Positions 51,991 through 60,484 of a stretch of 64,000 nucleotides of DNA are shown one piece after another. This DNA comes from GSA-30 sp036384435 (GTDB lineage: Bacteria; Pseudomonadota; Gammaproteobacteria; Xanthomonadales; Rhodanobacteraceae). Position 1 is the stretch's first letter. Each line of letters starts with the position of its first letter. Position numbers and translations under genes: made by a program. Below the pieces are notes generated by a model. That model was not told where the DNA came from and made no database searches. It was given only the letters and a program-made list of their open reading frames with translations. The stretch lies in assembly GCF_036384435.1 (NCBI RefSeq), contig NZ_DASVMI010000146.1:12433-76432 (forward strand). The letters run 5' to 3'.

Positions 51991-52652
51991 GCGTGCAGGT
52001 AGTTGTCGAAAAAGCCCATGGTACGTTCCAGCGCCAGTGCTGCGCTTGACGCATCATAGGCATGGCCGACATCGCGATTGAATGCGTGGTCAGCCGGGTA
52101 GGTGAACACGTCCATCTGCGGCAGCATCAGGCGATGCTTTTCCACCACATCGGCGGGAATGCTCCGGTCTTTCTCGCCAAAGTGGAACATCACCGGTGCC
52201 TTGGGCGTCTCCCCCAGGAACGGCAGGTTGCGCGCACCGTAGTAACTCACCGAAGGCAGGCCCAGGCGCAAGGCGGCGAGCAAGGCCACTGTGCCGCCCC
52301 AGCAGTAGCCGACGGTGCCGATGCGGCCGGCCGAGGCGATCGCTTCGGCGGCGCTGGCGACATCTTCGAGGGGACGTTCCAGGCCCAGTTCGGCCACCCG
52401 TTTCCTGCCTTCTTCCGTGCCTGCCGTGTCGTAGCCCAGTTCCAGGCCGGTCTCCAGGTGATCGAAGAAAGCCGGGGCGATGGCGGTATAGCCGAGTTCG
52501 GCAAAGTGGTCGGTCACCTTGCGGATATGCGCGGTCACGCCGAAGATTTCCTGGATCACCACGATGCCGCCCCTGGGCTTTTCCGTCGGCTCGGCCAAGT
52601 AGGCGCCAATGCATTGCATGCGTGTGGTGTTGAGATGGATGCGCCTGCCCAT
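51987..52652 (-). CDS. Dienelactone hydrolase family protein
   Basis: A 221-residue alpha/beta hydrolase with Cys nucleophile in GYCWGG (Cys117), Asp in EKDRSIP and His in ADHAFNRD. The N-terminal Glu in VIQEIFG is the residue that holds Cys in DLH. It probably hydrolyses lactones or esters; no aromatic degradation genes are near. It is cotranscribed with the HIT gene. Confidence 0.9.
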   Translation of the reverse strand: MGRRIHLNTTRMQCIGAYLAEPTEKPRGGIVVIQEIFGVTAHIRKVTDHFAELGYTAIAPAFFDHLETGLELGYDTAGTEEGRKRVAELGLERPLEDVASAAEAIASAGRIGTVGYCWGGTVALLAALRLGLPSVSYYGARNLPFLGETPKAPVMFHFGEKDRSIPADVVEKHRLMLPQMDVFTYPADHAFNRDVGHAYDASSAALALERTMGFFDNYLHA

Positions 52653-52793
52653 GTGGTGAGTCTCCTGCGTGGCGAGACGCCAAAGTCTAGTGCCAGGGCG
52701 GTGAAACGGCGATGGATAGCGGGCTAGGCCGAATCTGCGTTGCCGAGCAGGTTATAATCGCCGATTGCCCGCCAGCTTCCTCGCCAGCCAGCC

Positions 52794-54113
52794 ATGTCCC
52801 AGTCCACGCAGAAAATCGGTTTCGTCAGCCTTGGTTGTCCCAAGGCATTGGTCGATTCCGAACGCATCCTCACCCAGCTCAAGGTCGAGGGTTATGAGAT
52901 CGTGCCCAGCTACGATGCAGCCGATGCCGTGGTGGTCAATACCTGCGGTTTCATCGATGCAGCCGTGCAGGAATCGCTCGATGCCATCGGCGAGGCGCTG
53001 CATGAAAATGGCAAGGTGATCGTTACCGGTTGCCTGGGCAAGCGTTCGGAACTGATCCGCGAGGCCTATCCGGATGTACTGGCGATCACCGGTCCCCAGG
53101 ACTACAGCAGCGTGATGAGCGCGGTGCACAGTGCCTTGCCGCCCAAGCGCAACAAGCTGCTGGACATCATTCCCGATACCGGCATCAAGCTGACACCCAA
53201 GCACTACGCCTACCTGAAGATTTCCGAAGGCTGCAATCACCGTTGCAGTTTCTGCATCATTCCATCGATGCGTGGCGACCTGGTCTCACGTCCGGTCGAT
53301 GAAGTGCTGATCGAAGCCGAGCGACTGGTCAAGGGCGGCGTGAAGGAGTTGCTGGTGATCTCGCAGGACACCAGCGCCTACGGCGTGGACGTGAAATACG
53401 CCGAGCGCACATGGCGCGAGAAGAGCTATCGCACGCGCATGACCGAACTGTGCGAAGGGCTTTCCGAGCTGGGCGTGTGGACGCGCCTGCACTACGTCTA
53501 TCCGTATCCGCACGTGGACGAAGTGATGCCGTTGATGGCCGATGGCAAGATCCTGCCGTACCTGGATATTCCCTTCCAGCATGCCAGTCCGCGCATCCTC
53601 AAGCTGATGAAGCGCCCGGGCAATATCGACAAGACGCTCGAACGTATCCGCAACTGGCGCAAGGCGGTACCGGACCTGACCATCCGCAGCACCTTCATCG
53701 TCGGCTTTCCCGGCGAAACCGACCAGGAGTTCGAGGACCTGCTCGATTTCCTGCGTGAAGCGGAGCTCGATCGCGTCGGCGCGTTTGCTTACTCGCCGGT
53801 CGATGGTGCCAAGGCCAACGAATTGCCCGATCCGGTCTCGGAGGAGTTGAAGGAAGACCGGCTGGAGCAATTCATGGCGGTGCAGGCGGAAATTTCCGCA
53901 GCCAAGTTGCAGCGCAAGATCGGCCGCACGATCAAGGTACTGGTGGACGAGGCCGGCCCGGCCGGTGCCGTGGCACGTTCGGCCGCCGATGCGCCGGAGA
54001 TCGACGGCGTGGTGCATATCGCCCAGGGGCAGTCCTTGAAGCCGGGTCAGTTTGTCGATGTGGTCGTGGAAAGCGCCGACGACCACGACCTGCACGCGCG
54101 CCTGGCCGGTTAA
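52794..54113 (+). CDS. rimO: Ribosomal protein S12 methylthiotransferase
   Basis: A 439-residue radical-SAM enzyme. The N-terminal domain has three cluster Cys (SLGCPK, NTCGF, TGCLGK); the radical-SAM motif is CNHRCSFCIIP; a TRAM domain ends the protein. It methylthiolates Asp88 (E. coli S12 number). It is followed after 14 bp by the DUF3025 gene. Confidence 0.97.
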   Translation: MSQSTQKIGFVSLGCPKALVDSERILTQLKVEGYEIVPSYDAADAVVVNTCGFIDAAVQESLDAIGEALHENGKVIVTGCLGKRSELIREAYPDVLAITGPQDYSSVMSAVHSALPPKRNKLLDIIPDTGIKLTPKHYAYLKISEGCNHRCSFCIIPSMRGDLVSRPVDEVLIEAERLVKGGVKELLVISQDTSAYGVDVKYAERTWREKSYRTRMTELCEGLSELGVWTRLHYVYPYPHVDEVMPLMADGKILPYLDIPFQHASPRILKLMKRPGNIDKTLERIRNWRKAVPDLTIRSTFIVGFPGETDQEFEDLLDFLREAELDRVGAFAYSPVDGAKANELPDPVSEELKEDRLEQFMAVQAEISAAKLQRKIGRTIKVLVDEAGPAGAVARSAADAPEIDGVVHIAQGQSLKPGQFVDVVVESADDHDLHARLAG

Positions 54114-54127
54114 GCGGCAGGTGCGTC

Positions 54128-54946
54128 GTGCGCTATGTTGCGCCCGCACGGGAAGCGGTCGATGCATCGGTTTTTGCATCGCCGCCCTTGTCCCAGTGGA
54201 GCCAATACCTGGCTTGGTTGTGTGATGCCGCATGGCCTGATGTCGATGCATTGAATGCCCGCTGGCCTGTCCAGGCGCGTGAGCGCTTCGTGGCGCAGAC
54301 GCGCGCCTTGCTCGATGACGGCCTGCATTACGAGGCACGCATCGCCCAGACGGGCCATATCGCCACGCGCGAAAGCAATTGGCACGATCTGTTCAATGCG
54401 CTGATCTGGCTTCGCTATCCGCAGGTCAAGCGCGCGCTCAATGCGCAACAGGTCGCGCAAATTGCAATCATGGGCCCGAAGCAGCGTTCACGTCCCCAGT
54501 GCGCCTTGACCCACTTCGACGAGGCTGGCGCGATCGTCATCGTGCGCGACCGGTCGCTGATGTCCTTGTGGGATAGCCACGACTGGCACGGACTGTTCTG
54601 GCGCGAGCGCCGAGCCTGGGAGGATGGGCGCATCGAAGCGGCGGTTTTCGGGCATGCCCTGCTTGAGCACGCTTTGACCGCAGGCAAGCTGCTTGTCGCC
54701 AAGGCGCTGGTATTCCAAGGCGATGCAGGCAGCACGATGGTGCAGGCCGTCCAGGCCTGCGCCCTGGCCATTGGCGAGGGCAGGGTGCTGCGCGATCCGC
54801 TCGAATTGCGGCCCTTGCCCTTGTCTGGCATACCGGGCTGGCATCGCGACAATACGCAGGAGCGTTTTCATCATCACGCTGCCTGTTACCAGCCATTGCG
54901 CGCCGGTCGCACCTATCCGGTGGCCACGCCGCTTACCGTTGCCTGA
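54128..54946 (+). CDS. DUF3025 family protein
   Basis: A 272-residue protein matching DUF3025: NWHDLFNALIWLRYPQVKRA, QRSRPQCALTHFDEAGAI, DWHGLFWRER and VFGHALLEH, rich in His/Asp/Arg. The function is unknown. The GTG at 54128 is taken as start (RYVAPAREAV), 14 bp after rimO. There is no signal peptide. Confidence 0.85.
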   Translation: MRYVAPAREAVDASVFASPPLSQWSQYLAWLCDAAWPDVDALNARWPVQARERFVAQTRALLDDGLHYEARIAQTGHIATRESNWHDLFNALIWLRYPQVKRALNAQQVAQIAIMGPKQRSRPQCALTHFDEAGAIVIVRDRSLMSLWDSHDWHGLFWRERRAWEDGRIEAAVFGHALLEHALTAGKLLVAKALVFQGDAGSTMVQAVQACALAIGEGRVLRDPLELRPLPLSGIPGWHRDNTQERFHHHAACYQPLRAGRTYPVATPLTVA

Positions 54947-55006
54947 CCGGCGCAAGCGGGCTATATAAGGTGACGACCGGGGCGGGGGCCGCGGGGACGG
55001 ATCATC

Positions 55007-56041
55007 ATGGGCAAGGCATCGACGCGGCTGGCGGCAGCGCGAACGTGGTGGCGTGTGTGGCTAGTTTTATGTGGTTGGTTAGTGGCTATGCTGGTCATGG
55101 CCTCGGATGAGGTGCCCGCGCGCGGTGACGATGCAATCCATTTTGGCATCCTGCCCATCGGCAGCGCGGCCGAGTCACGCGAGCAATGGAAACCTTTGCT
55201 CGATGACTTGTCGAACCGACTCGGTCATCCGGTAGAGACCATTTCGGTCAGTAGCTATGCGGGACTTTCCAACGCGATTGCCGATCAGCGCGTGGACATC
55301 GCTTTCCTGTCCGGACGGCTGGCTATCGATGCGGTCGCTCGCCAGCATATGAACGTCGTAGCCCAATTCGTTCGTTCCGACGGTGCGAAGGGAAACGTCG
55401 CGATGCTGCTGGTGCGCGTCGATAGCCCCATCCATATGCTCGATGTGATGCTCAATCAGCCCGGTAAGTGGCGCTATGCGCGCGGCGAGGCCTTGTCGGT
55501 CACCGGTTATGTGGCGCCGGAAGCACAGATATTCGCACCGCGTGGACTCAATTCCGATACGTTCTTCCGTTCGGTGCATATCGGCAACCATCAGAACAAT
55601 ATGCTCGCCGTAGTCAATGGCGAAGCGGATGTCGCCACCAGCAACAACCCGGACCTCGATCTGTTCCAGCACAATTTTCCTCACGAGTCGGGACAATTGC
55701 GCGTGATCTGGCGTTCTACGGAAATTCCCTGCGGTGTGCTGGTGATACGCGACGGCCTTAGAGAGCCCCTGCGTTCACGCCTGGTGGCATTCATGCGCGA
55801 CTACGGCAAGGGCGGCGATGCGGCTGCGGCAAGCGAGCGAGCCCGGTTGGCACGGATTCCCGATCTGGCGGCTTTCGATGCGGCCGACAATTTGGTGCTT
55901 AAGCCCTTCATCGATATGGAATACACGCTGCAACGTCAACAGGCGCGTCATGGCCGCTGGGTCAGTGACAAGGCGCGCGATGAACGCTTGCGGCAGGTGG
56001 ACGCGCAATATCGCCAGGCGCTTGCAAGGCTACGCCCTTGA
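55007..56041 (+). CDS. Orphan PhnD-like periplasmic binding protein
   Basis: A 344-residue exported protein with a signal helix (about 16-33) and a PhnD/phosphonate-binding fold: HFGILPIGSAAESREQWKP, VSSYAGLSNAIADQRVDIAFL and ADVATSNNPDLD. Such proteins feed phosphonate or phosphite transporters, but no permease or ATPase gene lies nearby. It may act as a sensor or use a remote transporter. Confidence 0.85.
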   Translation: MGKASTRLAAARTWWRVWLVLCGWLVAMLVMASDEVPARGDDAIHFGILPIGSAAESREQWKPLLDDLSNRLGHPVETISVSSYAGLSNAIADQRVDIAFLSGRLAIDAVARQHMNVVAQFVRSDGAKGNVAMLLVRVDSPIHMLDVMLNQPGKWRYARGEALSVTGYVAPEAQIFAPRGLNSDTFFRSVHIGNHQNNMLAVVNGEADVATSNNPDLDLFQHNFPHESGQLRVIWRSTEIPCGVLVIRDGLREPLRSRLVAFMRDYGKGGDAAAASERARLARIPDLAAFDAADNLVLKPFIDMEYTLQRQQARHGRWVSDKARDERLRQVDAQYRQALARLRP

Positions 56042-56059
56042 AGACCTGTATGTTTGAGG

Positions 56060-56926
56060 TCAGACGCTTTCGCCGGTGCTGCGCGCGTAGGGGCGAGGAC
56101 GAATCGGGTTGCCACGCTCTTCAGCTACAGCCTGGGTGACTTCCGCGCCCAGCAGCAGGATCAAGGCCGAGTAATAGACCCACACCAACAGCACGACCAC
56201 ACTGCCGGCAGGTCCGTATGGGCCGCCGACATTCGAGTTTGCCAGGTAGATACCGATACCGAACTTGCCCACAGCGAACAGCACCGCGGTCAGTCCTGCG
56301 CCGAGCAGGGCATCGCTCCAGGCGATGACGGCATCGGGCAGCACCTTGAAGATGGCGGCGAACACGAAGGTGAAGATCAACAGCGAGATCGCCGTCTCCA
56401 CCCCTTGCCACGCCATGGTGCCGCTGTGCACGAAGGCTGCGATCATGGCGCTTGCGCTGAAAGAAATGACCAGTAGAAAAGCCAGCGATAGCAAAAGGCC
56501 GATGGCATGCAGCCGCGAGCGTAGCCACCCCATGACGGCCTGTCCCGGATGCGGTCGAAGATTCCAGACGTGATTGATCGCGCCTTGCAACTGGGCAAAT
56601 ACCGCCGAAGCACCAATCAAAGTGACGACCAGGCCCACGATACCGGCCCAACTGCCCACGCCGGGTTTCTGCTTGGCATTGTCAATGACCAACTGCACTG
56701 CATCTGCCGCGCGCGGTCCTACCATGCCCGTCATATTATTGATCAGCGAAGCCTGCCATTCGGGCCGCAGCGACGCGAGTATCCATAGCAGAAGCACGAG
56801 CAGGGGAGCAAAGGAAAGCGCCGAATAAAACGCCAGGGCAGCAGCGCGGGTCATCAATTCATCGTCACTGAAGCCGGACAGTGTTCGGCGAACCACTTTT
56901 CCGACCATCGACCAGGCGCTATGCAT
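56060..56926 (-). CDS. YihY/BrkB family membrane protein
   Basis: A 288-residue inner-membrane protein with six predicted helices and family motifs AAALAFYSALSFAPLL and YSALILLLGAEVTQA. Earlier named RNase BN by mistake; the true function is unknown. It is convergent with the PhnD-like gene (18 bp between stops). Confidence 0.92.
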   Translation of the reverse strand: MHSAWSMVGKVVRRTLSGFSDDELMTRAAALAFYSALSFAPLLVLLLWILASLRPEWQASLINNMTGMVGPRAADAVQLVIDNAKQKPGVGSWAGIVGLVVTLIGASAVFAQLQGAINHVWNLRPHPGQAVMGWLRSRLHAIGLLLSLAFLLVISFSASAMIAAFVHSGTMAWQGVETAISLLIFTFVFAAIFKVLPDAVIAWSDALLGAGLTAVLFAVGKFGIGIYLANSNVGGPYGPAGSVVVLLVWVYYSALILLLGAEVTQAVAEERGNPIRPRPYARSTGESV

Positions 56927-57126
56927 GCCGGGTTTCCTCAGGGCTTACGAAAAATATACTTTACAGGCAGCACCTTATTAGTGCGGGGTTACATGGCAAC
57001 GTGAAATTCGCGCGATTCCCCTTCATGCCTCCATTCCTGGCATGGTTGCGGTTCAAACTTTCGGTGCTACGGTACGCTGCCACCAAGGGCGGACCGTTGC
57101 CCGCCCACGCAAGGGAGACCATTACG

Positions 57127-57669
57127 ATGAAGTTTTTCTCACACGGAGCCAAGCCGTTCCGCAGCGGCGTCACCGCACTGTTGCTGGCGCTGGCGGTGCT
57201 CGTCTCGCATGGCGCCCTGGCGCAGGGCGCCGCCAATTCGCTACCGGCCGCCGATCAGCAGGCCATCAAGAGCTACAACCTCAATGAGGACGTCTTCAAT
57301 CGCCTGCTCGCGGCGACCAAGGACGCGCGTGCCCAGGGTATTCACCCGCAGCAGGCCCCCAGTCCAGGATCGGTGCACAACCTCGATGACCTGGCCAACG
57401 CCGCGCTCAAGGCGGATCCTCGCATCGGTCCGCTGATCAAGAAGTATGGCTTCACCCCGCGTGACTTCATGCTGGCCAACCTGGCCCTGATGAATGCGGC
57501 GATTGCGTCCAATGCCAAGACCGATCCCGAAACGGCCAAGTACGTGGATCAGACCAAGGTCAATCAGGCCAATGTGGCTTTTTATGAGTCGCACCAGGCG
57601 CAGTTGAACGCGTTGATGGCCGCACCTGCGGGTGGGGCGGGCGCGCAGCCGGCCCCACAGGGTAAGTAA
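57127..57669 (+). CDS. Secreted helical protein, unknown
   Basis: A 180-residue exported protein (signal 1-33, GALAQG). The mature part is Ala/Asn/Lys-rich and helical, ending in Gly/Ala/Pro low complexity. No family is recognised. The ATG at 57127 has GGGAG about 10 nt upstream; a longer open frame reaches 56881 but overlaps the BrkB promoter region. A strong terminator follows. Confidence 0.7.
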   Translation: MKFFSHGAKPFRSGVTALLLALAVLVSHGALAQGAANSLPAADQQAIKSYNLNEDVFNRLLAATKDARAQGIHPQQAPSPGSVHNLDDLANAALKADPRIGPLIKKYGFTPRDFMLANLALMNAAIASNAKTDPETAKYVDQTKVNQANVAFYESHQAQLNALMAAPAGGAGAQPAPQGK

Positions 57670-57702
57670 ACACTCTTGTGTATTTGCTAGTTCATTGGCA
57701 CA

Positions 57703-57733
57703 AAAAAAAGCGGCCACTTGGGCCGCTTTTTTT
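57703..57733. terminator. Bidirectional intrinsic terminator
   Basis: Stem AAAAGCGGCC/GGCCGCTTTT (57706-57730), ACTTG loop, flanked by A8 and T7 runs. It serves the secreted gene on the + strand and the TrbM-like gene on the - strand. Confidence 0.93.
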
Positions 57734-57773
57734 GTGGATTATCCGTCCAGCCTCTGGTGCTCTGGATCGACCA

Positions 57774-58097
57774 TCACATGATTACCTCGCCCCACTCGGC
57801 GATGATTTCGTTCAGGATTGCGGAATTTTGCATGTAAGAGGAGCCTGAACAGGTTTGCAGAAATTCCTGGCGCGCAATACGCGTTGCCGGGAAATCAATG
57901 CCTTCTTCATCGTAAATGATGATGCTGAAAAAGGACTGTCGGCCCGCTTCGCAGCCAGACCCTTCCGATCCCTGGCCCGACATGCCGGCCATGCATAGAT
58001 AGCTTTCACAAGGATCTCCGCCCCAGGCGTGAGCTTGCTCCGCGGTCATGCAGGCGGCGCCGAGCGCGAGAGTGGTGAAGATGGCACGTAGTTTCAT
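57774..58097 (-). CDS. TrbM-like conjugal transfer family protein, orphan
   Basis: A 107-residue exported protein (signal 1-24, AHAWGG). The mature part has the TrbM/KikA pattern: DPCESYLCMAG, SGCEAGRQSFFSI, RIARQEFLQTC. TrbM occurs in conjugation loci, yet no other transfer genes are seen here. It may be a leftover of a mobile element or a domesticated copy. Upstream lies 570 bp without a gene. Confidence 0.72.
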   Translation of the reverse strand: MKLRAIFTTLALGAACMTAEQAHAWGGDPCESYLCMAGMSGQGSEGSGCEAGRQSFFSIIIYDEEGIDFPATRIARQEFLQTCSGSSYMQNSAILNEIIAEWGEVIM

Positions 58098-58666
58098 GCA
58101 ACGTCTCCGATAGTTGTATTTCGTCCCCTGGCGACAGGGAGCTTCAGGGACTGGAAAAAGATATGGCCGATAACGGCCTGCAATAACTGCTCGTGGGTAC
58201 TGGATCGGCTACGCCACATTCGGCTTACGTCGGGCGACCGCCAATCAGTCTTGCTGTTACCGAAAACAGCGCAGTCTTCGCTCTAGATCCTCCTTGTCCC
58301 CATTTCCCTTACGTCAGGAGCATCACTGGAGTCGGCTTCTTGATGAAACCGAGCACTTCGTCATGTGACACCCTGAAGCCGAGGCTATTAAATAGCCTAT
58401 TCAACAGCCCTGAAAATATTAAGTGCTGCCCCAGGCCCAAGTAAAGTGCAGGGTAGCCGACGCCGGGGGCGAGATGCCTCGCCTTGCTGGAATGCCTGAT
58501 GCCTGAAAAATACTTTCCAAGTCATTGATTGAATTTTGAAATGCTATGTTCTTGGTGATTTTGCATGTGATGCGTATCACACTCTGCGATCTGAACTGGC
58601 CTCGTGGCTTAGAAATCCAGCTGTCGTCCGTAGAAGCAGTGGTCGCAAAATATTACGAATACGTGG
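58098..58666. other. Gene-free stretch of 570 bp
   Basis: Between the TrbM-like gene and greB. Short open frames occur but none with a credible start. A perfect 17-bp palindrome AGGCTATT-A-AATAGCCT lies at 58382-58398. The base composition is less GC-rich than the neighbours. Confidence 0.6.
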
Positions 58667-59170
58667 CTAGGGCTGGTATTCAATCCCCGCCACCAGAAAT
58701 CTTGTCCGCCCGCCAGGCAACTCCGCCTCGAATTCGTCGTCGAGCTTCTTTTTCAGCACAGCCCTGGCCATGGGCGAGTCGACGCTGATCCAGCCAAGCT
58801 TGGCGTCGGTCTCATCGGGGCCGACGATGCGGTAGCGCAGCAACTGCCCGCTGGCGATGTTTTCCAGTTCGATAGTCGCGCCAAAAAAGACAGTCTGCTG
58901 GTCGCCTGGCGAGCCTTCAGCCACCTTCAGGACAGGAATTCGTTTGCTCAGATAACGCACGCGCCGGTCAATTTCGCCAAGCTGCTTTTTGCGATAGGTG
59001 TATTCGGCATTCTCCGAGCGATCCCCCTCCGCGGCAGCGGCCGCCAGCGCCTTGACCACTTCCGGCCGTAAGGTGTGCCACAGATGATCGAGTTCGGATT
59101 TGAGTTTTTCAAAACCATCACGCGTGATGATCGCGGTTGAACTGGGCGAGGGCGGGCGCCAACGACTCAT
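58667..59170 (-). CDS. greB: Transcript cleavage factor GreB
   Basis: A 167-residue Gre factor: N-terminal coiled coil with acidic tip (ALAAAAAEGDRSENAEYTYRKK split across the hairpin) and a C-terminal FKBP-like domain (WISVDSPMARAVL). It rescues backtracked RNA polymerase. The longer length and IDRRVRYLSKRI segment fit GreB over GreA. GGAG lies 6 nt before the ATG at 59170. Confidence 0.95.
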   Translation of the reverse strand: MSRWRPPSPSSTAIITRDGFEKLKSELDHLWHTLRPEVVKALAAAAAEGDRSENAEYTYRKKQLGEIDRRVRYLSKRIPVLKVAEGSPGDQQTVFFGATIELENIASGQLLRYRIVGPDETDAKLGWISVDSPMARAVLKKKLDDEFEAELPGGRTRFLVAGIEYQP

Positions 59171-59220
59171 GAAAATCTCCAGGGCCCCGATCGTGCGGGG
59201 ATCAAGATGGAAGCGACGGA

Positions 59221-60480
59221 TCAGGAGGCCAGCCTGGGGGCCTGCAATGTCTGCATCAGGGCTTGCATGTCGCCCTGGAGCGGATGGTCGGGCCACTGAG
59301 GCTGTACGCGACCAAGCAGGACAATGGCTTCCGTGCGCAAGTCCAGGGGGGCATTGAGCAGGCGCGCGGCCAGCAAGGCATGCTGGGGCACATAGGTATG
59401 CCTGGGCCAAGTGGCGATAAAGCTGCGGCACAGTCGCACCGCCAGTCGATTCATGCCCGAGCGGGTGGCCATATCGATGACCATGCGCGCGTTGTCCGGA
59501 TCATCGGGCAGGAATTGCGGATCCAGTTCGCTGCACTCTTGCAGCACGCTCAGGGCTCGGCGTAATTCGCCATTGGCGACGAGGGCTGCGATCCATATCT
59601 GGCCGTGCACGAGCAGTCCGTCGCGCAGGTTCTGCGATGCGAGCAGGCGTCGATACGCCTGATGCAACGAAGCGGGCGAACTGCGATCCTGCATGCGTGC
59701 GACCAGTTTTTCGATCGCGCGCCGAGGATCGTGTTTCTCCAGTTCGGCGACTTCTTCCAGCAGCAGCGCGTCGGCATCCTGTTTGTTGGCGCGAGCCAGT
59801 TCGTGGGCCTGGGGTGTCAAACCGAATACGTCATGGCGCTGGTGGATCATGCTGCCCATGATGTGGAACACCAGTAGCACCAGGTAATTGGCGATGAAGG
59901 CTTCCAGTGGAATGCCGATGAACCGGGGCAGGTGCGTTGCCAGCAACGCGACGCCTATCAGCATGATCCCAAGCACCGCGTGGATGATCACCGGCAACAG
60001 ATAGGCGACGCCAAACCCGGCCATGACGCGCAGCCAGGTAAATGGATTAAGCGCGTGAAGGAGATTGCCGTCGAACGCGATCGACATGTCGATCGCCGGC
60101 ATCGCCATCATGACCATGATCACCAGGGGCCAAAATGCGCCGGGAGACAGCACAGCGCATATGAGACATAGCAGGAACACCACGAAATTGACGCCGGTCA
60201 ACATCCAGCCCTGGCTCTCGCCGGCGGCGATGCTGACGTCGGGCGGATCGGCATAGCCATGAGCGCTGTGCAGCAGGCAATCGGCGGCATAGCGCCAGGT
60301 GGCTGTCCACACCACCAGATTGAGCAATGTGCCGACAAACGTGGGGAGCAGCGCGACGTAGTGTGAGAGGGTCAGTGCGACACATGTGGCCAGGGCTGCG
60401 CCACGTAACGGATAGCTCCAGGCGCGACCCAGTCGCTGGCCGAGCGAAGCATCGGAGCTGACAACCTCAATGCGTGCCAT
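59221..60480 (-). CDS. Membrane protein with TPR-like cytosolic tail
   Basis: A 419-residue protein. Five or six membrane helices (about 25-205) are followed by a helical, TPR-like soluble half (about 235-419; repeated xLLASQNLRDGLLVHGQ, ALSVLQECSELDP). No family is recognised; the fusion of DUF-type membrane part and TPR is found in xanthomonads. The ATG at 60480 starts 4 bp after the YjgR-type ATPase stop, so they share an operon. Confidence 0.78.
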   Translation of the reverse strand: MARIEVVSSDASLGQRLGRAWSYPLRGAALATCVALTLSHYVALLPTFVGTLLNLVVWTATWRYAADCLLHSAHGYADPPDVSIAAGESQGWMLTGVNFVVFLLCLICAVLSPGAFWPLVIMVMMAMPAIDMSIAFDGNLLHALNPFTWLRVMAGFGVAYLLPVIIHAVLGIMLIGVALLATHLPRFIGIPLEAFIANYLVLLVFHIMGSMIHQRHDVFGLTPQAHELARANKQDADALLLEEVAELEKHDPRRAIEKLVARMQDRSSPASLHQAYRRLLASQNLRDGLLVHGQIWIAALVANGELRRALSVLQECSELDPQFLPDDPDNARMVIDMATRSGMNRLAVRLCRSFIATWPRHTYVPQHALLAARLLNAPLDLRTEAIVLLGRVQPQWPDHPLQGDMQALMQTLQAPRLAS

Positions 60481-60484
60481 GGGG

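Noticed and set aside
58193..58444. 83-codon open frame in the 570-bp gap
   Set aside because: No ribosome site and no protein-like pattern; treated as non-coding.
58546..58788. 80-codon open frame overlapping the end of greB
   Set aside because: Most of it is antisense to greB; the rest has no support.
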